Shown here: positions 45,137-53,376 of the stretch, piece by piece
Numbering within the stretch: the first letter of the stretch is position 1
Layout of the letters: each line of letters opens with the position of its first letter
Source: Deltaproteobacteria bacterium
GTDB taxonomy: Bacteria; Myxococcota_A; UBA9160; UBA6930
Length of the DNA: 64,000 nucleotides
NCBI GenBank assembly: GCA_029261815.1
Contig: JAJDAQ010000061.1
Location: forward strand, 1 to 64,000
Direction: 5' to 3'
Made by a program: the position numbers and the translations under genes
Notes under the pieces: model-generated
What the model saw: only the letters and a program-made list of their open reading frames with translations
Database searches by the model: none
What the model was told of the DNA's origin: nothing

Positions 45137-46056
45137 TCGTCTTCGGGCGCCACTACGGCCGAGCCCACCTCGATCGCCGCGCGCTCTGCGAATCGCGGCA
45201 CCGGGGCATCATCGACCTCGGCCCACTGGATCTTCTGGTAGTCGAAGCCGCCGTTCTCGATGACGTTGAACTTGACGACTTCGAAGTAGGGCGAGAGGTC
45301 GAAGTCGCGCGGCGTCAGGAGCGTCGGGTGACGCATGCGGAAGAGGCCGGTGTAGGCGTTGCTCTCGTAACCGAACACCCGGCGCAAGAGGCCCCCGCGT
45401 TTCTGGGCAGGACTCGGTGCATCGAAACCCTCGGGATGGTCCACCGCGGGCAGGATCGGAAAACGCACATGGTGGAAGATGCGGCCGAGCAGACTCGAGC
45501 AGATCACCTCGGTGGCCTCCTTGCTCCCGAAATGCAGCGCCGTGCGTCGAAACCGGTCGGGCACGACCCGGACCGGGATCAGGTATCGGGCGAGGTCGAG
45601 AATGTTCTGGACGTCGTACGACAGGCCGAGTGCGCCGATCGCGTCGTCCAGGATCTGCTTCAGATCGTCGGGCCGCAGGCGATGCGGGCGCACGAGGCGG
45701 ATGTTGTAGTCGATGTACTTCGTCACTGGGGCAAGCTCGACCCCTTCGGGAAGTGCTTCGACCATCAGCCGCCGCGCGTCGTCAGCGCCGAACGCCGCGA
45801 TCGCGGCGTCGGCCGCCGGCCCGCCGCGCCGCACGATCTCGTCGCCGATGTAGAGCGCAGCATGCGACCACGAGCTCTTCGTGAGGTACTGGATGATCTG
45901 GGCGACGCGCGTGTCGCCATCCACCAGCAAGATGTCGCCCGGGTGAATGTGCCGACGGAGCGCGGAAGGATCGTTCCAGACCCTGCGCTCGTAGTGCGGC
46001 ATCGGCTGGGACAGCCAGTCCAGGATCCAGCCAGTGAGTCGGCTCCGAATTCCCAC
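45133..46056 (-). CDS. YiiX/YebB-like NlpC/P60 cysteine hydrolase
   Basis: A 307-residue protein of the permuted papain-like (DUF830/YiiX) group. The conserved histidine lies in SSWSHAALYIGD after the GDILLVDG strand, and the putative nucleophile cysteine in TEVICSSLLGRI. Such enzymes are thought to act on lipid or peptide amide bonds at the envelope. GTG 46056 is chosen because GAGGAGA lies directly upstream; a longer frame from 46161 has no ribosome site. An amphipathic N-terminal helix is possible but no clear signal peptide is seen. Confidence 0.78.
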   Translation of the reverse strand: MGIRSRLTGWILDWLSQPMPHYERRVWNDPSALRRHIHPGDILLVDGDTRVAQIIQYLTKSSWSHAALYIGDEIVRRGGPAADAAIAAFGADDARRLMVEALPEGVELAPVTKYIDYNIRLVRPHRLRPDDLKQILDDAIGALGLSYDVQNILDLARYLIPVRVVPDRFRRTALHFGSKEATEVICSSLLGRIFHHVRFPILPAVDHPEGFDAPSPAQKRGGLLRRVFGYESNAYTGLFRMRHPTLLTPRDFDLSPYFEVVKFNVIENGGFDYQKIQWAEVDDAPVPRFAERAAIEVGSAVVAPEDD

Positions 46057-46190
46057 TTGTCTCCTCGGTGGTCGGGGTGAGGTCGTTGGATGTACGACCG
46101 TGCCAAGCCATTCGGCTTGCCGCGGTTCCGGGCTGAGCCTGGGCGAACCGTTGGGTTCCACCCTCGCTTCCCAGAAAAGCGTGTTTTTCC

Positions 46191-46220
46191 TTGGCCCTTT
46201 GGAAGGCCGTGGGGTATCCT
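46191..46220 (+). promoter_or_regulatory. Possible promoter for the 70-residue protein
   Basis: TTGGCC (46191-46196), an 18-bp spacer and TATCCT (46215-46220), 120 bases before the gene. The match is only moderate. Confidence 0.3.
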
Positions 46221-46339
46221 AGCGCCCCTTCGAATCAGATTTCTTCTTCGATTTCAGGTAGTTACGCGCGCATCACATGAGCGTGCGATGGCTCGACCCG
46301 TGTCGAACGACGCTTACGAGCGAAACAGGAACTTACGTC

Positions 46340-46552
46340 ATGGACGTCAGGATCAAGGCCAACCTCGCCTTCACCATCTCGGGCTCTGCCCTCGAGGATG
46401 CAATGGCGGAATACGACGAGCTGTCGCTGTCTGGCCTCATCAAGGAGGTCCTCGACAAGGCAGTCGCCATCGACGACATCCAGGTGGACATCGTCGAAGG
46501 CCCGAACACGCTGGAAGACTACGATAGCCAGACCGGCGGCGGCGGAAGCTAG
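46340..46552 (+). CDS. Small acidic protein of unknown family
   Basis: A 70-residue protein beginning MDVRIKANLAFTISGSALED, strongly acidic, with predicted strand-helix-strand content and a Gly-rich tail ending GGGGS. ATG 46340 has AGGA at 46327-46330; an upstream in-frame ATG (46277) would add 21 unlikely residues. Codon use is like that of its neighbours. It stands alone between divergent and convergent genes with its own terminator-like hairpin, which supports it being a real gene. Function unknown. Confidence 0.65.
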   Translation: MDVRIKANLAFTISGSALEDAMAEYDELSLSGLIKEVLDKAVAIDDIQVDIVEGPNTLEDYDSQTGGGGS

Positions 46553-46563
46553 CCCCTGGGCGT

Positions 46564-46591
46564 GCCGGCTCGACCTGGTTCGAGAACCGGC
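46564..46591 (+). terminator. Hairpin between convergent genes
   Basis: GCCGGCTCGA (46564-46573) pairs with TCGAG-AA-CCGGC (46580-46591), a 10-bp stem with a two-base bulge. No T-run. It is placed to stop transcription of the 70-residue protein gene. Confidence 0.45.
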
Positions 46592-46596
46592 GGCCA

Positions 46597-47085
46597 TCAC
46601 GGCCCCTTTGGGGAGAAGAGCGAGAGCTGTTCCGGGCGCGTTCCTGTAGGCGTGCGCTGACGCCGACGAGTCACCGTCGGAGCAGGCTCCACTGTGCTGG
46701 CTGCGACACGCGCGGGGGGCTGCTGCACCCGCCGACGGCGCGGCTCGTAGATCCCCTCCCGGCGGGCATAGGCCAGCAGGCGCTTGTAGAACGCTTGGAA
46801 GCCGGGCCCATGGTGCCAGTACTTCAAATGCGCGAGTTCATGGCAGAGCGTGTCGACCAGGCTCGAATACTTCAGCAGGTCTCCGCTCCCGACCTTGACC
46901 AGTCGGATCTTGATCGTGCCATCGTCGAAGCACGCTCCCCACCGACGCTTGACGCCGGCGCGTTCGGCTTCGACGACGCGGAAGCGCAATCCGAACGGCT
47001 CGGCGATCTGGCGCGCGTCGCGATTCAATCGCGCCACGACGCGGTCGCGCGTTGTTCGATCTAGGGTTTTCCTGGAGTCCGCCAC
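46597..47085 (-). CDS. SprT/YgjP-like HExxH metalloprotease
   Basis: A 162-residue protein with the zinc motif CHELAHLKYWHHGPGF (HExxH plus downstream histidines) preceded by a substrate strand (IKIRLVKVGSGDLLKYSSLVD). The tail is basic and Arg/Pro-rich. It resembles DUF45/YgjP and SprT-like minimal gluzincins. GTG 47085 is used: no ribosome site is obvious, and the start is bounded by the divergent Lon-N gene 51 bp away. Substrate unknown. Confidence 0.75.
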   Translation of the reverse strand: MADSRKTLDRTTRDRVVARLNRDARQIAEPFGLRFRVVEAERAGVKRRWGACFDDGTIKIRLVKVGSGDLLKYSSLVDTLCHELAHLKYWHHGPGFQAFYKRLLAYARREGIYEPRRRRVQQPPARVAASTVEPAPTVTRRRQRTPTGTRPEQLSLFSPKGP

Positions 47086-47136
47086 GCAAACGCCAGCTTC
47101 GCTGCGGCACTCCGAGGCGTCAAGTAACCTTGCGTC

Positions 47137-47799
47137 GTGTCGTCCGCCGAGATCCCGATCTTTCCGTTGGGCCAGGTCGTCTTGTTTCCAGACGCGACCG
47201 TGCCGCTCCACATCTTCGAGCCGCGCTACCGCCAGATGACGGCCGATGCCCTCGCGGGCGACCGTCGCATTGGCATGGTCGGTGTGCGACCGGAGAGCGC
47301 GCAGGAAATGGGCGGCGATCCGCCGCTCTACCCAGTTGGCTGCGAGGGCTTCATCGAGCAGCATCAGGAACTCGCAGACGGCCGCTACCAGATATTGCTG
47401 CGTGCGACGTCGCGCTTTCGCATCGAGGCAGAGTTGCCGCGCGAAGGCGGCCGACTCTACCGCGTTGCGCGTGTGGTCGAGCTGCCTGAAGTCATGGGCG
47501 ACCCGGCCGAAATCGCGAAGCATCGCGCGCGTGTCATCGCGCATCTGGAGGAGATCGCGCGGCGCGCGATGAGCGATTCCGCATCCGAACCCTTCGACAC
47601 CGCTCCGCTCGCCGCACTCACAGACGAGAAATTTGCGAACGGTGTCGCACAGTCGATCGCGCTCCCGCCGCAAGAGAAGCAGAGCTTGCTCGCCGCGGAC
47701 TCGATCGAGAGCCGGCTACGACAATTGGAGAGCGCACTGTCGTTCCACCTCACGGCGCGTTCCCATTCGGCGCCCGGGGGCAACGAAACCCTGCATTGA
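47137..47799 (+). CDS. Stand-alone Lon N-terminal domain protein
   Basis: A 220-residue LON-substrate-binding-domain protein starting IPIFPLGQVVLFPDATVPLHIFEPRYR, with no AAA+ or protease domain. Such proteins occur widely; their function is not settled (possible adaptor or substrate binding). GTG 47137 is the only start near the conserved N-terminus. A T-rich terminator follows at once. Confidence 0.87.
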   Translation: MSSAEIPIFPLGQVVLFPDATVPLHIFEPRYRQMTADALAGDRRIGMVGVRPESAQEMGGDPPLYPVGCEGFIEQHQELADGRYQILLRATSRFRIEAELPREGGRLYRVARVVELPEVMGDPAEIAKHRARVIAHLEEIARRAMSDSASEPFDTAPLAALTDEKFANGVAQSIALPPQEKQSLLAADSIESRLRQLESALSFHLTARSHSAPGGNETLH

Positions 47800-47836
47800 G
47801 CGCCGAATTCGGGCGCGTTTTGGCGTTTCCGTTTTT
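47800..47836 (+). terminator. Intrinsic terminator after the Lon-N gene
   Basis: GCGCC/GGCGC stem (47800-47804, 47812-47816) with a 7-nt loop, then GTTTTGG and a further TTT...TTTTT run to 47836. This is the best T-tailed terminator in the window. Confidence 0.75.
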
Positions 47837-48195
47837 CAGTGAATTTTCTCGTTTATCTTTGAAATGGACCAGTTTCGAGAGATACGAGATTTGTTCGATC
47901 CACCGGAATGACACCGTTCCGTGACGCCGGGTGATCTCTTGGTTTTCCCGCGGAACCCCCCGAAACCATGAAGGGTTCTGCATTGCAAACACCGGTTTCC
48001 GACGGCTTGAACGGTCGTTTCGCATGAACCGCTCATGTGTCACCCGGCCGGCCAGTTCGGAAGTCGATGTGATTGCGAAGCCGAGGCCTACATGCTCTAC
48101 TCCGCCTTCCTGGGGAGCGTGAGCCGGCTGGATCTGGCCCAATCTCTCCAGATCCTCCAAAAACCGCGTTCTGCTGCACTTTCTCGGAAGACCGG
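47837..48195. other. AT-richer intergenic region upstream of dnaA
   Basis: The 47826-47866 part is the most AT-rich stretch noticed in the window, followed by 300 bp with several inverted repeats: CCGGGTGA (47928-47935)/TCACCCGG (near 48040), GAACCC/GGGTTC (near 47953-47978) and CGGTTT/AACCG pairs. No TTATNCACA-type DnaA box was found by eye. It may hold the dnaA promoter and possibly an origin; neither is proven. Confidence 0.4.
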
Positions 48196-49692
48196 ATGCA
48201 TCATCCCCCCGCGGTGTGGGACGACGTTTTACGTCGCCTTCGCACCGAGATGCCCGACTTTGCGATTGAGGCTTGGATTCTCCCCCTATCCATCCGTGAA
48301 GACTTCACGGACGGCCATCGGGTGCTCCACCTCATCGCGCCCAACCCGTTTCATCGCGATCGGGTACGCAACCGCTTCATCCAGACGCTGACCGAAGCGG
48401 CGACGGCGGTCGCGAAGCAGCACGTGCACGTGCGCATCGGAGTCGAGGGGGAAGCGCTTCAGGAGAATCCCTCGGTCGTCGCCGCTAGCGCCCCGATGCC
48501 GATCGAACGCGCGGCACCCACGGCATCCATCGCGCGCGCCACGCTGTCGGTCGAGCCCAAGGAACCGACTCTCGAAGTCGCCGCCACGGCAACCCCCGAG
48601 CCCCTTCCTGAACCGGAACGACGACCGCTGCGCGTGCGACCCGCCGCGGCGCACGCCGAAGACGACGACGCGCCACAGCAGCTGAACCTTCCTGCGACGT
48701 TCGAGAACTTCGTCGTGGGCTCCGCCAATGCCCTGGCGCGGGAGGCGTGCCTCGCAGTCGTCGAGGGCCGCCAGACCGGAGCCAACCCGCTCTACATCGT
48801 GGGCAGCATGGGGTCGGGCAAGAGCCATCTTGCGCGCGCCCTTGTCAGCGAAGCGCGGCGTCGCAATGACGGCCGGACGGTCTACTGCTCGGCCGAGGGC
48901 TTCACCACCGAACTCACGCAGTCCATTCGTGAACGCGACACGAAGAAGTTCCGCAAGCGGTTCCGCGGGGACTGCCGCCTCCTCGTCATCGAGGACGTGC
49001 AGTTCTTCGAGGGCAAGGGCGCGACCCAGGGCGAACTCTTCCACACGATGGAGCACCTGCAACGGGTGGGCGGTCGCATCGTGCTCACGGGCGACCGCTT
49101 GCCGCGCGAGATCCAGCGCCTCGATCGACGGCTCGCGTCGAACATGGCCAGCGGCCTCGTCGCCGGAATCGAAGCACCCGACCGCACCCTGCGACGCGAG
49201 ATCCTGCGCGCGAAAGCCTCGCGGGGAGGCCTGCGCGTTCCGGACGATTGTCTCGAACTGCTGGTCGACTCCGTGCGGGGGAGCGTCCGGGACCTCGAAG
49301 GTGCACTCGTGCAGGTCGTGGCCAGTGCCAGCCTCCTCGGCCGCCGGATCGACCTCGAACTGACCCGGGAAGCGCTGCGCAAGGTCGCCGCCCCGGCCAA
49401 TGGCCTCCTGACCCTGACCGATGTCATGGACTGCGTTTGCGGGTTCTTCGGCGTCACCGAAGCGCAGCTCCGCTCGCGCGCCCGGTCAAAGGGAGTCCTG
49501 GTTCCGCGCCAGCTCGTCATGTACCTCTGCCACCGCTACACCGACGCCAGCTTCTCCGAGATCGGTCGACAACTCGGGCGAAATCACCCGTCGGTGTCGA
49601 ACGCCGTCCAGAAGGTCGAGCGCGAAATTCTCGAGCGCGCGCCGCTCCGCTACCAGGTCGAAGAACTGGTCGCGCGCCTGGGCCGCGACTAG
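48196..49692 (+). CDS. dnaA: Divergent chromosomal replication initiator DnaA
   Basis: A 498-residue protein with all four DnaA domains. Domain I is at 5-85 (W8, then PNPFHRDRVRNRF). A low-complexity linker spans 90-160. The AAA+ domain covers 165-385 (Walker A GSMGSGKS 203-210, Walker B LLVIEDVQFF, sensor II R365). Domain IV covers 400-498 with a PRQLVMYL helix. Two key sites differ from E. coli: the arginine finger (R285) is N316, and the box-recognition motif GGRDHTTV is GRNHPSV (461-467). ATG 48196 follows GGAAG. dnaN, recF and gyrB are not adjacent. It may be the lineage's only DnaA or a paralogue. Confidence 0.88.
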   Translation: MHHPPAVWDDVLRRLRTEMPDFAIEAWILPLSIREDFTDGHRVLHLIAPNPFHRDRVRNRFIQTLTEAATAVAKQHVHVRIGVEGEALQENPSVVAASAPMPIERAAPTASIARATLSVEPKEPTLEVAATATPEPLPEPERRPLRVRPAAAHAEDDDAPQQLNLPATFENFVVGSANALAREACLAVVEGRQTGANPLYIVGSMGSGKSHLARALVSEARRRNDGRTVYCSAEGFTTELTQSIRERDTKKFRKRFRGDCRLLVIEDVQFFEGKGATQGELFHTMEHLQRVGGRIVLTGDRLPREIQRLDRRLASNMASGLVAGIEAPDRTLRREILRAKASRGGLRVPDDCLELLVDSVRGSVRDLEGALVQVVASASLLGRRIDLELTREALRKVAAPANGLLTLTDVMDCVCGFFGVTEAQLRSRARSKGVLVPRQLVMYLCHRYTDASFSEIGRQLGRNHPSVSNAVQKVEREILERAPLRYQVEELVARLGRD

Positions 49693-49718
49693 CCGAGCGA
49701 GTCGCACCGCCCGCGCCC

Positions 49719-49832
49719 GGAGCCATGCTCCGCTGCAGCGGAATCCCTTCGCCGTGCATGCTCCCGCCTGCGGCCAGCGGCGCCTGACGCCCGCTCCTGC
49801 GTTCCCCCGTTGGCCCCTCCCTTGCAAAAGGG
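49719..49832. other. Small hairpins between dnaA and the P450 gene
   Basis: The 174-bp gap contains GGAGC/GCTCC (49719-49731), a CCGCTGCAGCGG palindrome (49730-49741) and CCCTT-GCAA-AAGGG (49819-49832) with a GNRA-type tetraloop. No convincing promoter was seen. Confidence 0.35.
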
Positions 49833-49866
49833 TTCTCTGCCGCGCCGAACCCGCAAGGAGACCCAC

Positions 49867-51135
49867 ATGGCCGCTGATCAAGAGACCCGCCCCTTCATCG
49901 CTCCCGAACCGATCGTCGAGTTCGACTTCGCCGATCCCGCCTTCCAGGCCGACCCGTACCCGACCTATCGTGCGCTTCGCGAGCTGGAACCCATCGCGTT
50001 CCGGGAACAGGATGGCTTCCAGGCTTTCTGGCTGACGCGTTTCGAGGATGTCGAGGCCGTGCTGCGCGACAGCCGCTTCACCAGCGCCGAAGGCCCTCCG
50101 GAACTTCGCCAGCCCGGCGTTCCCGAGAAGTTTCGGCGGCTCGGCGTACTGCTCGAGAACATGATGCTGCTGCGCAATGGCGCCGACCACGCCCGCCTTC
50201 GGTCCCTGGTGAACAAGGCGTTCACGCCACGCATGGTCCAGAAGCTGGTTCCTCGCATCGAGCAGATCACCGACTCACTCCTCGATGCGGCGCTCGATCG
50301 CGAGACGGATGAGCTCGACGTGATCCGGGATCTCGCGACACCGCTTCCGGTCCTGGTCGTCGCGGAGCTACTCGGCGTTCCGTCGGAAGACCAGCCGCGA
50401 TTCAAGGAGTGGTCCGACGACATCGCAGTCGTCCTCGACGGTTCGGTTCGAACCGCCGGACTCCCGGCAGCCGCCGAGAGTGCGAGTGCACTGGCCGAGT
50501 ATCTGCGCGACGTCGTCGCGAAGCGCCGCGCCGAACCGCGCGAGGACCTCCTGTCTGCCATGGCCGCCGCACGCGACGACCGGGACGCGCTGACCGACGA
50601 CGAACTCATCGCCAACGCCATCCTGATCCTGATCGCCGGACATGAGACGACCACGAATCTGATCGGGAACGGGACCCTCGCCTTGTTGCGCAACCGCGAT
50701 GAACTCGCGCGTCTGCAAATGCGGCCCGACCTGGCAGAGGCCGCCACCGAAGAGTGCCTGCGATTCGACCCTCCGGTTCAGCTCACCGCGAGACACCCGA
50801 TCGAAGACGTTCCCTTCCGGGGGACCTGCCTGTTCCCGGGTGCCGAAGTGACCCTCTCGTTCGGTGCAGCCAATCGAGACCCTGCGTGCTTCGAAGACCC
50901 CGAGCGCTTCGACATCACGCGGTTCGCCAAGGGCACCAAGGCGCGCCGTCACCTCTCGTTCGGGCACGGTCTGCACTTCTGCCTCGGTGCCCCGCTTGCG
51001 CGGGCCGAGGGCGCCGTCGCCCTGCGAAGACTCGTCACGCGACTGCCCGGAATCGCGCTCAGCGACGAGTCCCCCCCGCGGCGGCCTGGTCTGGTCCTCC
51101 GCGGAGTGAGCGCACTGCCGGTCAGCATCCGATGA
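49867..51135 (+). CDS. Cytochrome P450 (soluble bacterial class)
   Basis: A 422-residue P450 monooxygenase of the CYP107/CYP125-like soluble type. It has the I-helix AGHETTTN, the ExxR motif in EECLRFDPP and the heme-ligand loop FGHGLHFCLGAPLAR with Cys372. It needs a ferredoxin and reductase; none is adjacent, though a [2Fe-2S] ferredoxin is at 29.0 kb. AAGGAG (49855-49860) supports ATG 49867. It overlaps the downstream transporter by ATGA, suggesting uptake and oxidation of one substrate (inference). Confidence 0.95.
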   Translation: MAADQETRPFIAPEPIVEFDFADPAFQADPYPTYRALRELEPIAFREQDGFQAFWLTRFEDVEAVLRDSRFTSAEGPPELRQPGVPEKFRRLGVLLENMMLLRNGADHARLRSLVNKAFTPRMVQKLVPRIEQITDSLLDAALDRETDELDVIRDLATPLPVLVVAELLGVPSEDQPRFKEWSDDIAVVLDGSVRTAGLPAAAESASALAEYLRDVVAKRRAEPREDLLSAMAAARDDRDALTDDELIANAILILIAGHETTTNLIGNGTLALLRNRDELARLQMRPDLAEAATEECLRFDPPVQLTARHPIEDVPFRGTCLFPGAEVTLSFGAANRDPACFEDPERFDITRFAKGTKARRHLSFGHGLHFCLGAPLARAEGAVALRRLVTRLPGIALSDESPPRRPGLVLRGVSALPVSIR

Positions 51136-52529
51136 GTGGCGCGACCGCCGAGGTTCTCCCGACAGCTCCGGCGCCCGATCTTGCTGCCATTCCGACGGCG
51201 CACGAGAAACTGTCGCTCCGGACGATTGCCCTCTTCTCCTCCCCGATCGCTGGCGAGGGCTTCATGCAGATGTTGACCAGCCTCTATCTCCTGAAATACA
51301 CGACGGACGTCCTCGGCCTCGCGCCGGCAACCATGGGCTCGATCCTGTTGCTAGGCCGGATCTGGGACGCGGTCTCTGATCCGCTCGTGGGGTTGTGGTC
51401 GGACCGCACGCACACCACGATCGGGCGACGAAGACCGTGGATCCTGGCGGCGGCGATTCCAATGAGCGTCTCCTTTGTCGCGATCTGGGCTGCCCCCGTT
51501 TCGCTCGGCACCACTGCGGTGACCGCCTGGGTCGCCGTCGCGATCATGGCCTACTACACCTGCCGGACGGCGTTCGGGGTGCCACACGATGCCCTGGGCG
51601 CAGCGCTGACACCCGACTATCACGACCGGAATCGACTCTTCGGAATCCGACGGGCATTCTTCGGCGTCGGAGCGATCTTGGTATTCGTTGCGCTCGGTGG
51701 CTTTCTCGATGGCGAGGATCCTCGCGGCCACGCATTGCGGGTGACAACGCTGGCTGCCGTGGCCATGGCCGTGGCGGCTCTCGGAACCGGGCTCTTCGTA
51801 CACGAACGGCCCGAGCACCTTGGGCGCGGGAGCCGCGACATCGCCTCCGCGTGGCGCCATGTAGCCGCCAATCCACACGCGCGGATCCTCCTGGGTGTCT
51901 TCTTCCTGCAACAGGTCGGCACCACCGGCGTCACGATGATGGCCGCCTACTACGCCGAGTACGTACTGATGGATGCCGGCGCGTTCGTCCGGATCATGGG
52001 ATCACTCTTCGTCAGCTCCGTCCTCTCGATCCCGCTTTGGATCGCGCTCGGTCGCCGCTTCGACAAGAAGAGGCTGCTGGTCACGTCGATGGTTGTGGTA
52101 GGTGCCGTCCTGACGTCTCTTGGATTTCTCGGCGAAGGCGATAGCGGGATCCTGCTCTGGGTCGGGATCAGCGCAGGAATCGCGATCGGTGGCCTGGACG
52201 TGCTCTTTCCTTCGGTCCAAGCCGACGTGATTGACTATGACGAGGCGCACACGGGGGAACGCAAGGAAGGCGTCTACTTCGCCGCCTGGCACTTCTCGGC
52301 CAAGACCGCGATGGGACTCGCGGCTTTGATAGGCGGCATCGCCCTCCAGTCGACCGGATTCGTCCCCAACGAGATCCAGACTGCCGAGACCCGCGACGCG
52401 ATCCGGGCAACGATGTCACTGATCCCGGCCGTCACCTATGGCGCCGGTGTGCTCCTGTTCTGCCGCTTCGGCCTGACACGCGAGGAGCACGCGGCGATCC
52501 GCCGCACGATCGCGGACCGCGTCTCGTGA
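51132..52529 (+). CDS. GPH-family (MFS_2) cation:solute symporter
   Basis: A 465-residue protein with 12 predicted transmembrane helices and the GPH signature DPLVGLWSDRTHTTIGRRRPWI after helix 2. Family members import glycosides, pentosides or other solutes with Na+ or H+. ATG 51132 overlaps the P450 stop. It ends 7 bases from the convergent secreted protein gene. Confidence 0.88.
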   Translation: MSGATAEVLPTAPAPDLAAIPTAHEKLSLRTIALFSSPIAGEGFMQMLTSLYLLKYTTDVLGLAPATMGSILLLGRIWDAVSDPLVGLWSDRTHTTIGRRRPWILAAAIPMSVSFVAIWAAPVSLGTTAVTAWVAVAIMAYYTCRTAFGVPHDALGAALTPDYHDRNRLFGIRRAFFGVGAILVFVALGGFLDGEDPRGHALRVTTLAAVAMAVAALGTGLFVHERPEHLGRGSRDIASAWRHVAANPHARILLGVFFLQQVGTTGVTMMAAYYAEYVLMDAGAFVRIMGSLFVSSVLSIPLWIALGRRFDKKRLLVTSMVVVGAVLTSLGFLGEGDSGILLWVGISAGIAIGGLDVLFPSVQADVIDYDEAHTGERKEGVYFAAWHFSAKTAMGLAALIGGIALQSTGFVPNEIQTAETRDAIRATMSLIPAVTYGAGVLLFCRFGLTREEHAAIRRTIADRVS

Positions 52530-52536
52530 GGATGCG

Positions 52537-53376
52537 TCAGTCCCTGGGCGCGGCGATACAAGTGCATTCGTCAGGATCGACGGACTGGCACTCCGGTGGA
52601 ACCAACCAGTCTTCGTTCCAGCCGCGCGGGCTGGGAGAATGCCTCGCCACAAGGTGGCGCATCCCCACGAAGAGCCGACCCTCGGAGTCGATCGCCAGCG
52701 AGTTCGGGTCGAGACGTCGGTAGTCGACACGTCGGACCCGCTTCAGCTCCCCTTGCGCATAACGAAGGATCGCCTCGTGCGTCACGATCCAAAGCACCTC
52801 GGGGTCGCGCGGATCCACCGCGAATGCCCTGGGAGCCGCGCCGAGCGGAACGATGTGGCCCACACGCCACTGTCCGTCCTGGTCGCGCGCGGGTTCGAGC
52901 AATGCGCCCTCGTCCCAGCTCATGAATGCGAGACCCGAGAGTGCGATGATGCGGCCGCCAAGGCGCACGATCCCCTGGATGTTCTCCTGGGAGACGCGCT
53001 CGGGTCCGCTCCCATCGCGCGGCACCCAATAGAGCGCGCCGCCGAGTTCGGTCCGATCGACGCCAAGCCAAGCACCGTCGACCTCTTCGAGGACGACACG
53101 GGGCCCAGAGAACTCGGTGGTGCCCGGAACATCGATCGAAGGCTCTATCGACGCGGGGCGCTGGTAGGGACGGACCGATGGTTTGCCGTCACGAGAGGAC
53201 GCCACACTCCAGTTTCCGGAAGCCCCTTCCTGCCAACAGCCGCGTTCAGCGGGTCCCGGGCTGTGACGACCGGAAGGCAGAACCACCCAGTCTTCGAGTG
53301 AGGCCCCCAGTGCCGCCAGCGGCAATGCCGCGAACGCAGCGCCGAGCAGTGCACCCCGAACTCGCGCGCGAGAAAT
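52537..53376 (-). CDS. Secreted protein of unknown function with a non-standard start
   Basis: A 279-residue protein if begun at ATT 53376, 262 from TTG 53325. From ATT or CTG 53379 the sequence ISRARVRGALLGAAFAALPL reads as a full signal peptide cleaved near LGA-S. From TTG half the signal peptide is lost. No ATG, GTG or TTG lies in frame upstream within the preceding gene's end. The mature part (ALYWVPRDGSG, IVRLGGRIIALSG, FAVDPRDPEVLWIVTHEAIL, LAIDSEGRLFVGMR) looks like beta-propeller repeats. The ATT overlaps the cofH stop (TGATT), so coupling is likely. Function unknown. Confidence 0.6.
   Translation of the reverse strand: MSRARVRGALLGAAFAALPLAALGASLEDWVVLPSGRHSPGPAERGCWQEGASGNWSVASSRDGKPSVRPYQRPASIEPSIDVPGTTEFSGPRVVLEEVDGAWLGVDRTELGGALYWVPRDGSGPERVSQENIQGIVRLGGRIIALSGLAFMSWDEGALLEPARDQDGQWRVGHIVPLGAAPRAFAVDPRDPEVLWIVTHEAILRYAQGELKRVRRVDYRRLDPNSLAIDSEGRLFVGMRHLVARHSPSPRGWNEDWLVPPECQSVDPDECTCIAAPRD

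Noticed and set aside
46277..46339. Upstream ATG extension of the 70-residue protein.
   Set aside because: The added residues are Arg/Trp/Cys-rich and unlike the rest, and the ribosome site lies after that ATG.
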